From: Selenomonas sputigena
GTDB lineage: Bacteria; Bacillota; Negativicutes; Selenomonadales; Selenomonadaceae
DNA: 64,000 bases
Direction: 5' to 3'
Assembly (NCBI RefSeq): GCF_026015965.1
Contig: NZ_CP110383.1
Location: forward strand, 1,553,501-1,617,500
Positions 1 through 9,084 of the stretch are shown piece after piece. Numbering within the stretch: the stretch's first letter is position 1; each line of letters starts with the position of its first letter. The notes beneath the pieces are model-generated. The model was given only the letters and a program-made list of their open reading frames with translations. It was not told the origin of the DNA and searched no databases. Made by a program: the position numbers and the translations under genes.

Positions 1-659
1 TACGCCAAGCCTCGCTCCGTGCCAACGACTTCCTTGTGCCAGCAGGAGCCGTTGAGCATCACGCCCATGAAGGCGGCGAAGTCAAGGCGCTGACCCTCTT
101 CGAGATAAGCGTTGACCATGGCGAAAAGCTTATCGTAGTCGAGGAAGCCATAGTAGAAGAGAAGTCCTGTCGCGAGGCGCATGATCTCCGTATTGAGACG
201 CACGGCATCCTCATAAGCTGCGGAATCGAGCTTCTTAAAGATTTCGGTCATCTCCTCGGGCATGTACCAATAGAGCTTTCCCTCATCCGCACCGACCGCC
301 ATGATGCCGAGTCCGCACAGGTAATCGATGCGCACATCGTCCTCGCGGAAGTCATCGGCAAGCCCGCCCTTGTCCTGTATATGGCGAAACGCCTGGTACT
401 GCTCCTCAAACGCCGACGGCAGCCAGCGCTCGGCAAACTGCACGGCGGCAGGCAAAAGAGTGTCGATGAGCGCAGGCAACGTCATGTCATCCGTCTCCTC
501 CAGGCAGAGGTTGTACGCCAAGTCGTCCAGTTCTTCGCGCGACAGGCAGCCCAGAGCCTCTCTGAGCGTGCGGTTTTCGGGCAGTGCGCGGCGATAAAAG
601 CGCTTTCTGCGCTCCTCCTCGCCCATCAGGATTCCATCCAATCTCGCCTTCTTCTCCAT
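1..659 (-). CDS. Hypothetical protein, C-terminus cut by window edge
   Basis: An open frame starts at ATG 659 behind an AAGGA Shine-Dalgarno and runs off the left edge, giving 219 visible residues. The product is soluble, rich in Glu, Leu and Arg, with no signal peptide or membrane segment. I recognise no domain or catalytic motif. It lies 52 bp upstream of the start side of a small intergenic gap to the amidase gene, on the same strand. Codon use and GC match the neighbours, so it looks like a resident gene. The real length and any C-terminal domain lie outside the window. Confidence 0.7.
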   Translation of the reverse strand, partial: MEKKARLDGILMGEEERRKRFYRRALPENRTLREALGCLSREELDDLAYNLCLEETDDMTLPALIDTLLPAAVQFAERWLPSAFEEQYQAFRHIQDKGGLADDFREDDVRIDYLCGLGIMAVGADEGKLYWYMPEEMTEIFKKLDSAAYEDAVRLNTEIMRLATGLLFYYGFLDYDKLFAMVNAYLEEGQRLDFAAFMGVMLNGSCWHKEVVGTERGLA

Positions 660-711
660 GAAATCTTCCTTTCTCAACGTGGCTTTCCCACCGCAGCAGG
701 TGCATCCCATC

Positions 712-1899
712 TCATTGGAAATACTCGGCAATTCCCGCCGCGATGCCCTGCGCGGCATTCTCCACGCCTTCCTCCGAATTCATCATCTGCTCCTCGCGCG
801 GATTGGAAACAAAGGCTGTCTCCAGGAGCATCGCGGGCATATCCGTATGACGGCACACATAGAAGGCGCACGGCTTCGTGCCGCGGTCGAGCGTACCGAG
901 ACGGCGCAGCACGCCGCGCTTGACGCAGTCGGCAAGGCGCGTGCTGTCAGCCGATCCCATCTCGTAATAGTAGCCCGTCGTGCCGTGCGCTTCAGGCCCG
1001 GAGAAAGCATCGAGATGTATGCTGAGGAAGATGTCCGCCGAATTTTGATTCGCGATGTCACAGCGAGCCTGCAGTTCCTCCACATCCGTCGCCTTCGCCT
1101 TCTTCGGCGAAACCTCCGTGTCCTCCGTGCGCGTCAGAATGACCTCTGCACCCTCAGCTTCCAAGAGCGTCTTGAGTCTTTTCGCGATGCGGAGCGCGAT
1201 GCTCTTTTCCGTCACGCCCGTCGGCCCGATGGCGCCCGTGTCGCTGCCGCCGTGCCCGGGATCGAGAACGATGCGTTTGCCGTCAATGCCTGGCGCTGCG
1301 CTGCTCTGGCTTCTCGGACGCGCCGGCACGGAGGCCGCCCCTGCGGAAGACGCATCATCCGATCCCCCCGCCGAGTCCGCTTCTCCCGACGGATTCCTCC
1401 CGCGCTCGAAATCGATGTTCGAGCCGCCCGAAGAAGCTCCTCCTGCGGAAGACGCGCTGCTGCCCGAAAGATTGCCAAAGTCCATGACCACGCGGTACGG
1501 CACAGGGCCGCCTTCCAGAGAGAACACGTCGTAATTACCGCTGCTCTTGTACATCTCTGTCTCCACGACGATGCGCACCGTAGTCGGATCGAACTGCCCG
1601 AGGCGCACCTTCGTCGCGAACTGGCTCTCGATCTTCTGGCTCTTTGCAACAGAAGGCGAGAGGCGTGCGCCTGAGAGGTCAACGACGACACGCCCGGGCG
1701 AGGCGAGCGTCATCGACTTGTAGTCAACCTCGCCGTCCGCATCGACGACGATGCGGACCTTCTCCTTGTCCGCATGGACGCGCACGTTCTTGATCTGAGC
1801 CAAAGGCGCCGCCTGCGCTGTCGGAAATGCCGGGAAGCTCAAGAAAAAAGCGCCCGCAGCGAAAACGAAAAAGAAAAGCCAACGAAACGACACGTTCAT
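712..1899 (-). CDS. N-acetylmuramoyl-L-alanine amidase, AMIN plus amidase_3
   Basis: This exported cell-wall hydrolase cleaves the bond between muramic acid and the peptide stem. The 395-residue protein has a signal peptide (residues 1-30), an AMIN domain (about 35-135) for envelope localisation, a Gly/Ser-rich linker (about 145-205) and a C-terminal amidase_3 domain. Zinc ligands are visible as His216 in DPGHGG, Glu231 in TEKS and His295 in SIHLDA, with catalytic Glu360 in LLETAF. The start at 1899 is chosen because AGGAGG lies 7 bp upstream; a longer frame begins six codons earlier without a better site. It resembles AmiC-type amidases of diderm Firmicutes. Confidence 0.9.
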   Translation of the reverse strand: MNVSFRWLFFFVFAAGAFFLSFPAFPTAQAAPLAQIKNVRVHADKEKVRIVVDADGEVDYKSMTLASPGRVVVDLSGARLSPSVAKSQKIESQFATKVRLGQFDPTTVRIVVETEMYKSSGNYDVFSLEGGPVPYRVVMDFGNLSGSSASSAGGASSGGSNIDFERGRNPSGEADSAGGSDDASSAGAASVPARPRSQSSAAPGIDGKRIVLDPGHGGSDTGAIGPTGVTEKSIALRIAKRLKTLLEAEGAEVILTRTEDTEVSPKKAKATDVEELQARCDIANQNSADIFLSIHLDAFSGPEAHGTTGYYYEMGSADSTRLADCVKRGVLRRLGTLDRGTKPCAFYVCRHTDMPAMLLETAFVSNPREEQMMNSEEGVENAAQGIAAGIAEYFQ

Positions 1900-1920
1900 G
1901 CGAACCCCTCCTGTCAAACC

Positions 1921-2697
1921 TCAAAGCATGTTGCGCAGGAACGCCTGCGTACGCTCTTCCTGCGGCTGTTGGAAAAGGTCTCGGGGCTTCCCCTGCTCCA
2001 CGATCGTACCGTCCGCCATGAACACCACTTGCTGCGAAACCTCACGCGCGAACGCCATCTCATGCGTCACGACGACCATCGTCATGTGCTCTGCCGCCAA
2101 CTCACGCATCGTCTTCAAGACCTCGCCCGTGAGTTCAGGATCGAGCGCCGACGTCGGCTCATCGAACAGCATGATCTCAGGACGCATGGCAAGCGCGCGC
2201 GCGATGGCGACACGCTGCTGCTGCCCGCCCGACAGGCGCGCAGGGTAGGCGTCTCGCTTGTCAAAAAGTCCGACCTTTCGGAGAAGTTCCTCCGCCGTCG
2301 GCAGGATTTCCTCGCGCTTCATACCCTTAACCTCGACAGGTGCCTCCAATAGATTCTGCAGCACCGTCATGTGCGGAAAGAGGTTGAACTGCTGAAAGAC
2401 CATGCCCATCTTCAACAAAAGGGTGCGGCACTTCCCGCTCGAAGCGTACTCCGTATGACCGGCCTCGTTCTCCGCAGCGAGGAAATCCCCATCGATCTCG
2501 ATCGAACCCTTGTCGATGTCCTCGAGCCGATTGATGCAGCGCAGCAGCGTCGACTTGCCTGAGCCTGAAGGCCCGATGATGGAAAGCGTCTCGCCGCGTT
2601 TCGCCACGAGGTCGATGCCGCGCAGTACCTCGTTTGCCCCGAAGCTCTTACGGATGCCGTGCATGCGAATTGCCGGCTCATTCATCGTACTTGCCAT
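1921..2697 (-). CDS. Polar amino-acid ABC transporter ATP-binding protein
   Basis: This is the ATPase subunit of a polar amino-acid importer (GlnQ/HisP family). The 258-residue protein has Walker [10 protein letters not shown], signature LSGGQQQR, Walker [13 protein letters not shown] and the switch histidine in VVTHEM. About 15 extra residues sit between Walker A and the Q-loop. It starts at 2697 with GGAGG 6 bp upstream and overlaps the permease gene by 20 bp, so the two are translationally coupled. No substrate-binding protein gene is next to the pair, so specificity cannot be read here; the binding protein must be encoded elsewhere. Confidence 0.9.
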   Translation of the reverse strand: MASTMNEPAIRMHGIRKSFGANEVLRGIDLVAKRGETLSIIGPSGSGKSTLLRCINRLEDIDKGSIEIDGDFLAAENEAGHTEYASSGKCRTLLLKMGMVFQQFNLFPHMTVLQNLLEAPVEVKGMKREEILPTAEELLRKVGLFDKRDAYPARLSGGQQQRVAIARALAMRPEIMLFDEPTSALDPELTGEVLKTMRELAAEHMTMVVVTHEMAFAREVSQQVVFMADGTIVEQGKPRDLFQQPQEERTQAFLRNML

Positions 2698-3322
2698 AGT
2701 ACGCCTCCAATTTCTTGAATCCCCACGTAAGAACGAACGTCATCGCGAGATAGAAGACAGCCGCCACGAAGAACGGCGTCATGTCGAACTCACGCTGCAC
2801 GATCGTGCGCGCCACGCGCAGGAGATCGTTCATCGCCAGAATGTAGATGAGCGACGTATCCTTGACGAGGTTGATCGTCTCGTTGCTCACAGGCGGCAGA
2901 ACATGGCGGATCATCTGCGGCACGATGATGCGCCGCATCGTCTGCGTGTACGTCATGCCGAGCGACTTCGCTGCTTCATACTGCCCGCGCCCGATCGACT
3001 GGATGCCCGCGCGGAAGATTTCCGCGAAGTACGCTGCATAGTTGAGCGTAAACGCGAGGAGCGCCGCCGCGATGTCGGGCAGACGTATGCCGACCATCGG
3101 CAGGGCGAAGTAGACGAAGAGAAGCTGCAGCATCAGCGGCGTGCCGCGCATGAGCCAGATGTAGAACTCCATCAAAAGGCGCAAAGGCCCGAGCTTCGAT
3201 ATGCGGCAGAGCGCGACAAGAAGCCCCAAAGGCAGTGACAAGAGGAGCGTCACGCAGAAGATTTCCAGCGTGATTTGTGCGCCCTCCATCATCAAGAGCG
3301 CCGTCCCCATGATTTGTTCCAT
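2678..3322 (-). CDS. Polar amino-acid ABC transporter permease
   Basis: This inner-membrane permease belongs to the HisM/GlnP family. The 214-residue protein has about five hydrophobic segments and the EAA loop ([12 protein letters not shown], followed by [12 protein letters not shown]) that docks on the ATPase. AAGGAG precedes the ATG at 3322. It is the first gene of a two-gene unit with the downstream ATPase. The family normally works with a periplasmic solute-binding protein that is absent from this window. Confidence 0.9.
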   Translation of the reverse strand: MEQIMGTALLMMEGAQITLEIFCVTLLLSLPLGLLVALCRISKLGPLRLLMEFYIWLMRGTPLMLQLLFVYFALPMVGIRLPDIAAALLAFTLNYAAYFAEIFRAGIQSIGRGQYEAAKSLGMTYTQTMRRIIVPQMIRHVLPPVSNETINLVKDTSLIYILAMNDLLRVARTIVQREFDMTPFFVAAVFYLAMTFVLTWGFKKLEAYYGKYDE

Positions 3323-3616
3323 AGATTTCTCTCCTTATTTTCGGAAGCATCGCTTTTTGCGCCGCTCCAACGATTGCCCCTCTATCTTATCACAAATTTT
3401 CCCTTTCGCCCATATTTTTAGGAGAAAATAGATATGCAGCATAGGAAAACATACGAAGTGCCCGCCGTCCGCATGGACTGTCGCAAGTATGCCCATGCGC
3501 ACATTTTATCGCCAAAACATATCATCTGCGGACATATCCCAAGCCGTCGGCACAGCAATCGTCCCGCCTCTTCTTCTCTGATGGATAAAATATTTTTATA
3601 AAAGCAACATTTTCTT
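3323..3616. other. Intergenic region, little recognisable content
   Basis: This gap separates the leftward ABC genes from the rightward hicAB pair. A TAAGAT hexamer about 75 bp before the permease start could be a -10 element for the leftward operon, but I find no good partner -35. I see no gene, hairpin with a T-tract, or repeat in the rest. Confidence 0.4.
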
Positions 3617-3645
3617 TTGACCCATATGCGCATAATATGTATAAT
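3617..3645 (+). promoter_or_regulatory. Promoter of hicAB
   Basis: TTGACC at 3617-3622 and TATAAT at 3640-3645 are separated by exactly 17 bp, a near-consensus housekeeping promoter. The transcript would start about 20 bp before hicA, with GGAGGAGG at 3653-3660 as ribosome site. HicB antitoxins commonly repress such promoters; no clear palindrome is visible here. Confidence 0.8.
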
Positions 3646-3667
3646 ATAAATAGGAGGAGGGACCGCG

Positions 3668-3850
3668 ATGAGATTCAAGGAATTTGAACGAATCATCAAA
3701 AAGGACGGTTGGTATTTCGACAGCTCCAACGGCTCGCACATGCACTACAAGCATCCAGAGAAGAAGGGAAAAATCACGATACCGAATCACCCTGGCAACC
3801 TCGACCCAAAAACCGTTAAATCTGTCTTGCGGATGGCAGGCTTGCAATAA
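3668..3850 (+). CDS. hicA: HicA family mRNA interferase toxin
   Basis: The 60-residue protein matches HicA, a small double-stranded-RNA-binding-fold toxin that cleaves mRNA. It shows the family pattern: Lys-rich N-terminus, the central GWYFDSSNGSHMHYKHP stretch with the catalytic His in the GSHMHY motif, and the NHPGNLDPKT tail. Length is typical. hicB follows 28 bp downstream in the same operon, the usual toxin-first order. The promoter directly upstream is unusually strong. Confidence 0.92.
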   Translation: MRFKEFERIIKKDGWYFDSSNGSHMHYKHPEKKGKITIPNHPGNLDPKTVKSVLRMAGLQ

Positions 3851-3878
3851 CAGCCCGTCTCCGAAAGGAGGCTTCTAT

Positions 3879-4298
3879 ATGAACCTGGTATATCCCGCCG
3901 TATTTTATCCCTGCGAAGTGAATCCTGGCTTTACCGTCATCGTCCCCGACCTGCCCGGCTGCATAAGCGAGGGCGGTTCTCTCTCCGAGGCCATTGCCAT
4001 GGGCGAGGATGCCGCCTCGGGATGGATTCTCGGCGAGCTTGAGGATGGCAACGAAGTGCCGCCCGCAAGCAATATCGCGGACATTCATCCCGATCCCGAG
4101 ATTGGTGAAGGCTTCGTCAGCCTACTCTCGCTCGACATGGATGCCTACGCCGCCAAGTACGGCAGCAAATCCGTCCGCAAAAATCTCACGATTCCCGCAT
4201 GGCTCAACACCTTCGCCGAAGCCGAGCAGCTCAACATCTCCAAAGTCCTGCAAGACGCGCTCACTGACCTGTACGAGAAGAGAGGATTTCGCACATAA
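3879..4298 (+). CDS. hicB: HicB family antitoxin
   Basis: The 139-residue protein is a HicB-type antitoxin. Its N-terminal half has the partially degraded RNase H-like fold with the PDLPGCISEGGSLSEA signature. The C-terminal part (LTIPAWLNTFAEAEQLNISKVLQDAL) resembles the ribbon-helix-helix DNA-binding segment that binds the operon promoter. The ATG at 3879 follows AAGGAGG. It is expected to bind and neutralise the upstream HicA. Confidence 0.92.
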   Translation: MNLVYPAVFYPCEVNPGFTVIVPDLPGCISEGGSLSEAIAMGEDAASGWILGELEDGNEVPPASNIADIHPDPEIGEGFVSLLSLDMDAYAAKYGSKSVRKNLTIPAWLNTFAEAEQLNISKVLQDALTDLYEKRGFRT

Positions 4299-4354
4299 AT
4301 CAAACGCTCGGCGTTATATCGCTCAACTCATGCAACAACCCCGTTTCTATTCCT

Positions 4355-4391
4355 AAAAAAAGAAGCCGCCCCGCAGGACGGCTTCTTTTTT
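4355..4391. terminator. Bidirectional intrinsic terminator hicB / acrB
   Basis: GAAGCCG (4362-4368) pairs with CGGCTTC (4379-4385), flanked by an A-run on the left and a T-run on the right. It can stop the rightward hicAB transcript and the leftward RND pump transcript. Confidence 0.85.
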
Positions 4392-4420
4392 CGGAAGTGC
4401 AACAGCATCTTCCAACAATA

Positions 4421-7400
4421 TCACATATAATCGACCGGCGTCTTCTTCTTCGCCTGCTTGAGCATGCCGAGCTTCGCGGCAATCCATTCCACGATGACGT
4501 AGAACACGGGGATCAAGAACACGCCGAGAATCGTCGCGAAAAGCATGCCGCCAACGACGGCGACGCCCATGCCGTTTCTCGCAGAAGCGCCTGCACCCGT
4601 AGCAAAGGCCAGCGGCAGGCAGCCGATGATGAACGCGAAGCTCGTCATGAGGATCGGGCGCAGGCGCAGACCCGCCGCCTCGATCGCCGCCTTGACCGGC
4701 TCCATGCCTCGGTCGACGCGCACCTTCGCGAATTCGACGATGAGGATCGCGTTCTTCGCCGCCAGACCGATGATCATGATGATGCCGATCTGCATGTAGA
4801 TGCTGTCCTGCAGCCCCGAATTCATGTGGTGGAACAGGATCATGCCGCCCATGCCGAGCACGTACTCGGAAAGGAGTGCGCCCAGGATGCCCGTAGGCAC
4901 TGTCAAAAGCACGGCAAACGGCACGCTCCAGCTCTCGTAGAGAGCTGCGAGGCACAAGAACACGAAGACGAGGCACAAGGCGAGCACGCGAAGCGTCGAG
5001 CTTCCCGCCGTCTTCTCCTCGCGGCTCTGCCCCGACCACTCGATGTTGAAGCCCGCGGGAGCCACTTCAGAGACGACCTCTTCCGCCGCACGCATCGCGT
5101 CGCCCGAGCTGTAGCCCGAGGCGGCGTTGCCCTGGATCTGAACAGCACGCGCCGAGTTGAAGCGCGAAATGATCGGTGCGCCCGTGCCGCGCTTCGGCTT
5201 CAGGAGCGTGTCAAGCGGCACCATCGTGCCCGCGCTCGACCTGACGAAGATGAAGCGCGTCGCCTCCACCTCCGAGCGATACGGCATATCCGCCTGCATC
5301 ATGACCTTGTAGGTACGGCCGAACTGGTTGAAGTCATTGACCTGATAGCCGCCGAAGTTGACCTGCAGAGCCGTGAACACGTCGCTCATCTGCACGCCGA
5401 GCTGCTTGACCTTCTCGCGGTCGATCTCGAAGTCGTAAATCGGCGAATTGACGCTGTACGTCGTCCGCACACCCTGCAGCTCGGGACGCTGGTTCATCGC
5501 CTGCACGATCTGCTTCGTGATCGTATCAAGCTCCTCGTCCGTATGCCCCGACATATCCTGCAGCTGCATCGTCCAGCCGCCGACCATGCCGAGTCCCGGC
5601 AGCGCCGGCATGTTGAACGCGATGACCTGCGACTCAGGCGCGACCTTCGCGCCAATGCCGAAGGTCTTGCCGATGAGCATGTTGATATTCGTCTCCACCG
5701 TCGTGCGCTCACTCCACGGATCGAGTCCGACGAAGATCGTGCCTGCGCTCGACTTCGCGCCGAAGGACAGGATATCGAAACCGTTGATGGCCATGACCAT
5801 ATCGACGCCGGGCAGTTCCTTGAGAGAAGCCTGGACTTTATCTATGCTCTCCTGCGTGACGTTGGTCGACGTTCCGGGCGGCAGACTTACGGAAACGATA
5901 TAAAATCCCTGATCCTCATCGGGCACGAAGGTCGACGGCATGTGCTTGTAGACGATCGCCGTAAGGGCGCAGACAAGCACCATGAAGAGAATGGCGAAAC
6001 GCGACTTGCGGATCATCTTGGCGACAATGCCCAAGTAGCCGCTCTTCGTCTTGTCAAACCATCTATTGAAGCCGGTGAAGAAGCGATCGAGAATGCCCTC
6101 CTTGTCTGCCTTGTCCTTCGCGTGCGGCTTCAAGATCAAAGCGCAAAGAGCCGGCGTCAAGGACAGGGCAACAAAGGCCGAGATTGCCATGGAAATGGCG
6201 ATGGTCAAGGCGAACTGCTTGTAGAGCACGCCCATCATGCCGCCCAAGAAGGCGACGGGGACGAAGACGGCGGCGAGCACGAAGGCGATCGCCACGACAG
6301 GCCCCTGCACCTCGTCCATCGCGCGCTCCGTCGCATCGATGACGTTCAGCCCCTCCTCCATGTGGTGCTCGACATTCTCGATGACGACGATGGCATCATC
6401 GACGACGAGACCGATGGCGAGAACCATCGCGAAGAGCGTCAATGTGTTGATGCTGAAGTCAAGCGCGATGAACGCGATGAACGTGCCGATCAAGGATACA
6501 GGCACAGCCAGGAGCGGAATCAGCGTCGCGCGCCAGCTCTGCAGGAACACGAAGATGACGAGCACGACGAGAAGAAGCGCCTCGACGAAGGTGTGGACGA
6601 CTTCCGTGATGGACTCACGGATATAGTTCGTGCTATCGACGATCGTATCGCAGCGCATCTCGGGCGGGAAGTTCGGCCGCGCCTCGTCGATGACCTGTTT
6701 GACAGCGGCGACCGTCTGCATGGCATTGGCGTCGCTCGTGAGCTGGACGCCCATGGCAAGCGCCGGATGTCCGTTCGCTTTGGCAACGATGTTGTTCGTC
6801 TTCGCGCCCGTCTCGACGCGCGCGACATCCTTGAGGCGCACGAAGCTGCCATCACCTGAGGCGCGCACGATGATATTGCCGAACTGCTCGGGCGTCACGA
6901 GACGACCGTTGACCTTGCCCGTCGCCTGCTTCTCCTGCATCTCGGGCACAGGCATCGCGCCGATCGTACCCGCCGGCGCCTGCATGTTCTGCTCCTTGAT
7001 CGCGGCTGCGACATCGGAGACCGTGAGCCCGAGCTCTGCGAGCTTGTCGGGATTGAGCCAGACGCGCATCGAATAGTCCGAGCCGAAGATCTGGACGTCG
7101 CCGACGCCATGCACGCGCTTGATCTTATCGAGGAGATAGATCGTCGCATAGTTCTTGAGGAACGTGCTGTCGTAGAGGTCGCTATCCGAATAGATGGAGA
7201 CCATCATCGCCATGTCGTTCGACGCCTTCTTCGTCGTGACGCCGACCGTCTTGACGTCGTCGGGCAGGCTCGCCGTCGCCACGGCAACATTGTTCTGCAC
7301 CTTGACCGAATCCATGTCGCCGTCCGATCCGGTCTCGAACGTGACCGTCAAACTGTAGCGCCCCGTGTCGTCCGAGTTGGAGCTCATGTAGTCCATGCCC

Positions 7401-7618
7401 TGCGTGCCGTTGACCTGATCCTCAATGATCTGCGCGACCGTCTGATTGACGACGCTCGCGCTCGCACCCGTGTACGACGTGCCGACGGTGACCGTCGGCG
7501 GCGAGATCTGCGGGTACTGCGCGATCGGCAGCTGAAGTCCCGCGATGACGCCGCAGATGACGATCAAAAGCGCGATGACGATGGCAAAAATCGGCCGATG
7601 GATAAAAAACTTTGCCAA
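4421..7618 (-). CDS. RND multidrug efflux pump, inner-membrane AcrB-type subunit
   Basis: This proton-driven HAE1-family transporter has 1065 residues, close to the family norm of about 1030-1050. It begins MAKFFIHRPIFAIVIALL, the standard first transmembrane helix. The essential proton-relay Asp pair is visible in GLVVDDAIVVIENVEHHM, and two repeats each with a large periplasmic loop are present. The gene lies 18 bp after the membrane-fusion gene in one operon. No TolC-like outer-membrane gene is present in the operon, so it must use one encoded elsewhere. Confidence 0.95.
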   Translation of the reverse strand: MAKFFIHRPIFAIVIALLIVICGVIAGLQLPIAQYPQISPPTVTVGTSYTGASASVVNQTVAQIIEDQVNGTQGMDYMSSNSDDTGRYSLTVTFETGSDGDMDSVKVQNNVAVATASLPDDVKTVGVTTKKASNDMAMMVSIYSDSDLYDSTFLKNYATIYLLDKIKRVHGVGDVQIFGSDYSMRVWLNPDKLAELGLTVSDVAAAIKEQNMQAPAGTIGAMPVPEMQEKQATGKVNGRLVTPEQFGNIIVRASGDGSFVRLKDVARVETGAKTNNIVAKANGHPALAMGVQLTSDANAMQTVAAVKQVIDEARPNFPPEMRCDTIVDSTNYIRESITEVVHTFVEALLLVVLVIFVFLQSWRATLIPLLAVPVSLIGTFIAFIALDFSINTLTLFAMVLAIGLVVDDAIVVIENVEHHMEEGLNVIDATERAMDEVQGPVVAIAFVLAAVFVPVAFLGGMMGVLYKQFALTIAISMAISAFVALSLTPALCALILKPHAKDKADKEGILDRFFTGFNRWFDKTKSGYLGIVAKMIRKSRFAILFMVLVCALTAIVYKHMPSTFVPDEDQGFYIVSVSLPPGTSTNVTQESIDKVQASLKELPGVDMVMAINGFDILSFGAKSSAGTIFVGLDPWSERTTVETNINMLIGKTFGIGAKVAPESQVIAFNMPALPGLGMVGGWTMQLQDMSGHTDEELDTITKQIVQAMNQRPELQGVRTTYSVNSPIYDFEIDREKVKQLGVQMSDVFTALQVNFGGYQVNDFNQFGRTYKVMMQADMPYRSEVEATRFIFVRSSAGTMVPLDTLLKPKRGTGAPIISRFNSARAVQIQGNAASGYSSGDAMRAAEEVVSEVAPAGFNIEWSGQSREEKTAGSSTLRVLALCLVFVFLCLAALYESWSVPFAVLLTVPTGILGALLSEYVLGMGGMILFHHMNSGLQDSIYMQIGIIMIIGLAAKNAILIVEFAKVRVDRGMEPVKAAIEAAGLRLRPILMTSFAFIIGCLPLAFATGAGASARNGMGVAVVGGMLFATILGVFLIPVFYVIVEWIAAKLGMLKQAKKKTPVDYM

Positions 7619-7636
7619 GCTTATGCCCTCCTATGC

Positions 7637-8836
7637 CTATTTGCCCAACGTGCTCACACTGGAATCAAATGCCTTCATATCGTTTTCGAGCGAGAAGCCC
7701 ATGTCGGCTGCCGTGACCTCCGTCGGAGAAAGCTCGACACCCTCCTGCAGGTTCGTCAGACCTTCGACGACGACGAGATCATTCGCGGAAATGCCGTCCT
7801 TGATGATGTAGAAGCTGCCCACCTTGTCGCCGAGCGTCACGGTGCGCGCCTTCGACTTGCCGTCCTCCATGACCATCACGAAGGACTTGTCAAGAAGCTG
7901 CTGCACGGCGCGCTCGGGCACGAGGATGGCGTTCGGCACCGTCTGTCCCGAGATCTTCACGCGTGCAAACATGCCGGGCAGCAACAGGCCGCCGGGATTG
8001 TCGAAGAGCGCCTTGATCTTCAAGGTTCCTGTATTGTCCTTCAAGGCGCGGTCCGTCTCGACGATGCGCCCGTCGATCGGATATGCCGTGCCATCCGCAA
8101 GCGTCAGCGACACGCGCGCCGAAGGAGCGCCTTCGCCGCGCATAGCGGCGCCCATGAACTTCAAGTAATCCGTCTCACTGATGCTGAACGTCGCGTAGAC
8201 GGGATCGTTCGTGCCGACCGTCACGAGCGTCGTATTGCCCGCCGTGACGAACGTGCCGACGGCAACATCGTCGACGGCGAGCTGCCCCGTCATCGGCGCG
8301 TAGATCGTCGTATCGGCAAGATCCTGCTGCGCGCGGCGAAGGAGCGCGGCATTCGCCTCAGCCGCCGACTCGTAGGCGCTGACGTTCGCACGCTGCGTCG
8401 CCACCGTCTGTTCGGGAATCGCCGCTGCCTCGTAGAGAGCCTCATAGCGCGAGAGATCGACGCGTGCGTTGCTCAGCGTCGCCTCCGTCTGCGCGAGCGC
8501 TGCCTGTGCCTGCCAGACAGCGGACTCGTACTGACGCGAGTCGATGCGATAGAGCGCCTGCCCCGCTGTGACGAAGTCGCCGCCCTTCACATACTTCTCG
8601 ACGACGGCGCCCGAAACCTTCGACTGCACCTTGACCTCGTCCTTGCCTGCAATCTGCCCCGCATACTCGCTCGTGATTGGTGCATCCTGCTGCATGGCCT
8701 TCATGACCTTGACCTGCGCCGGTCCCTTCTGCATGCCCTGCTGTCCGCCGCAGCCGCTCAAGAGCACGGCGAAAGAGAGAACGGATGCCACTAAAAGCAT
8801 GGAAAAACCGACCGTTTTCTTCTGTAGGAAAAACAA
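7637..8836 (-). CDS. RND efflux periplasmic adaptor, lipoprotein
   Basis: This AcrA/MexA-type membrane-fusion protein links the RND pump to an outer-membrane channel. A signal sequence ends in lipobox LLSGC, so it is lipid-anchored at Cys29. Biotinyl-like half motifs flank an alpha-hairpin (about residues 85-185), followed by beta-barrel and membrane-proximal domains. I place the start at TTG 8836, which follows AGAGGA. The frame is open further upstream to 8968, but that stretch contains the promoter, so a longer product is unlikely. An ATG at 8797 is a less likely alternative because it would lose the positively charged N-region. Confidence 0.88.
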   Translation of the reverse strand: MFFLQKKTVGFSMLLVASVLSFAVLLSGCGGQQGMQKGPAQVKVMKAMQQDAPITSEYAGQIAGKDEVKVQSKVSGAVVEKYVKGGDFVTAGQALYRIDSRQYESAVWQAQAALAQTEATLSNARVDLSRYEALYEAAAIPEQTVATQRANVSAYESAAEANAALLRRAQQDLADTTIYAPMTGQLAVDDVAVGTFVTAGNTTLVTVGTNDPVYATFSISETDYLKFMGAAMRGEGAPSARVSLTLADGTAYPIDGRIVETDRALKDNTGTLKIKALFDNPGGLLLPGMFARVKISGQTVPNAILVPERAVQQLLDKSFVMVMEDGKSKARTVTLGDKVGSFYIIKDGISANDLVVVEGLTNLQEGVELSPTEVTAADMGFSLENDMKAFDSSVSTLGK

Positions 8837-8939
8837 GATTCCTCTGCCCCCTTCTTCCCCTCGCCTGCTTTCCGAGACTGCGGGGCGCTTCAAAAAATTT
8901 TCATCTTTCGGAAGGGCAAACCCGCCCTTATAACTCTCA

Positions 8940-8968
8940 ATAGTATATGAAAGAAATGGAAAAGTCAA
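8940..8968 (-). promoter_or_regulatory. Promoter of the RND pump operon
   Basis: On the minus strand TTGACT (8963-8968) and TACTAT (8940-8945) are 17 bp apart. The transcript would carry a leader of roughly 95 nt before the TTG start of the adaptor gene. No divergent regulator gene is adjacent. Confidence 0.7.
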
Positions 8969-8970
8969 GA

Positions 8971-9015
8971 AAAAGAAAGGGCAGGGAAAGCCGTGAAACG
9001 ACTGTCGCCCTGCCC
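8971..9015 (-). terminator. Terminator after the hutW-like gene
   Basis: GGGCAGGG (8979-8986) pairs with CCCTGCCC (9008-9015). Read leftwards the stem is followed by a T-rich tail, placing it at the end of the heme operon and just before the pump promoter. Confidence 0.75.
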
Positions 9016-9084
9016 TGAGGAAGCGCGAAGAAATTCCGTGCCAATCGGACGGCCTTCCCTCTTTCGCACCTCTCCGAGAAGTCC

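Noticed and set aside
4397-6859. An 820-codon open frame on the plus strand opposite the RND pump gene
   Set aside because: It is antisense to a certain gene, rich in Arg and His, and has no domain or ribosome site; high GC creates such frames.
8837-8968. N-terminal extension of the RND adaptor
   Set aside because: The stretch overlaps a good promoter, and the lipoprotein signal begins at TTG 8836.
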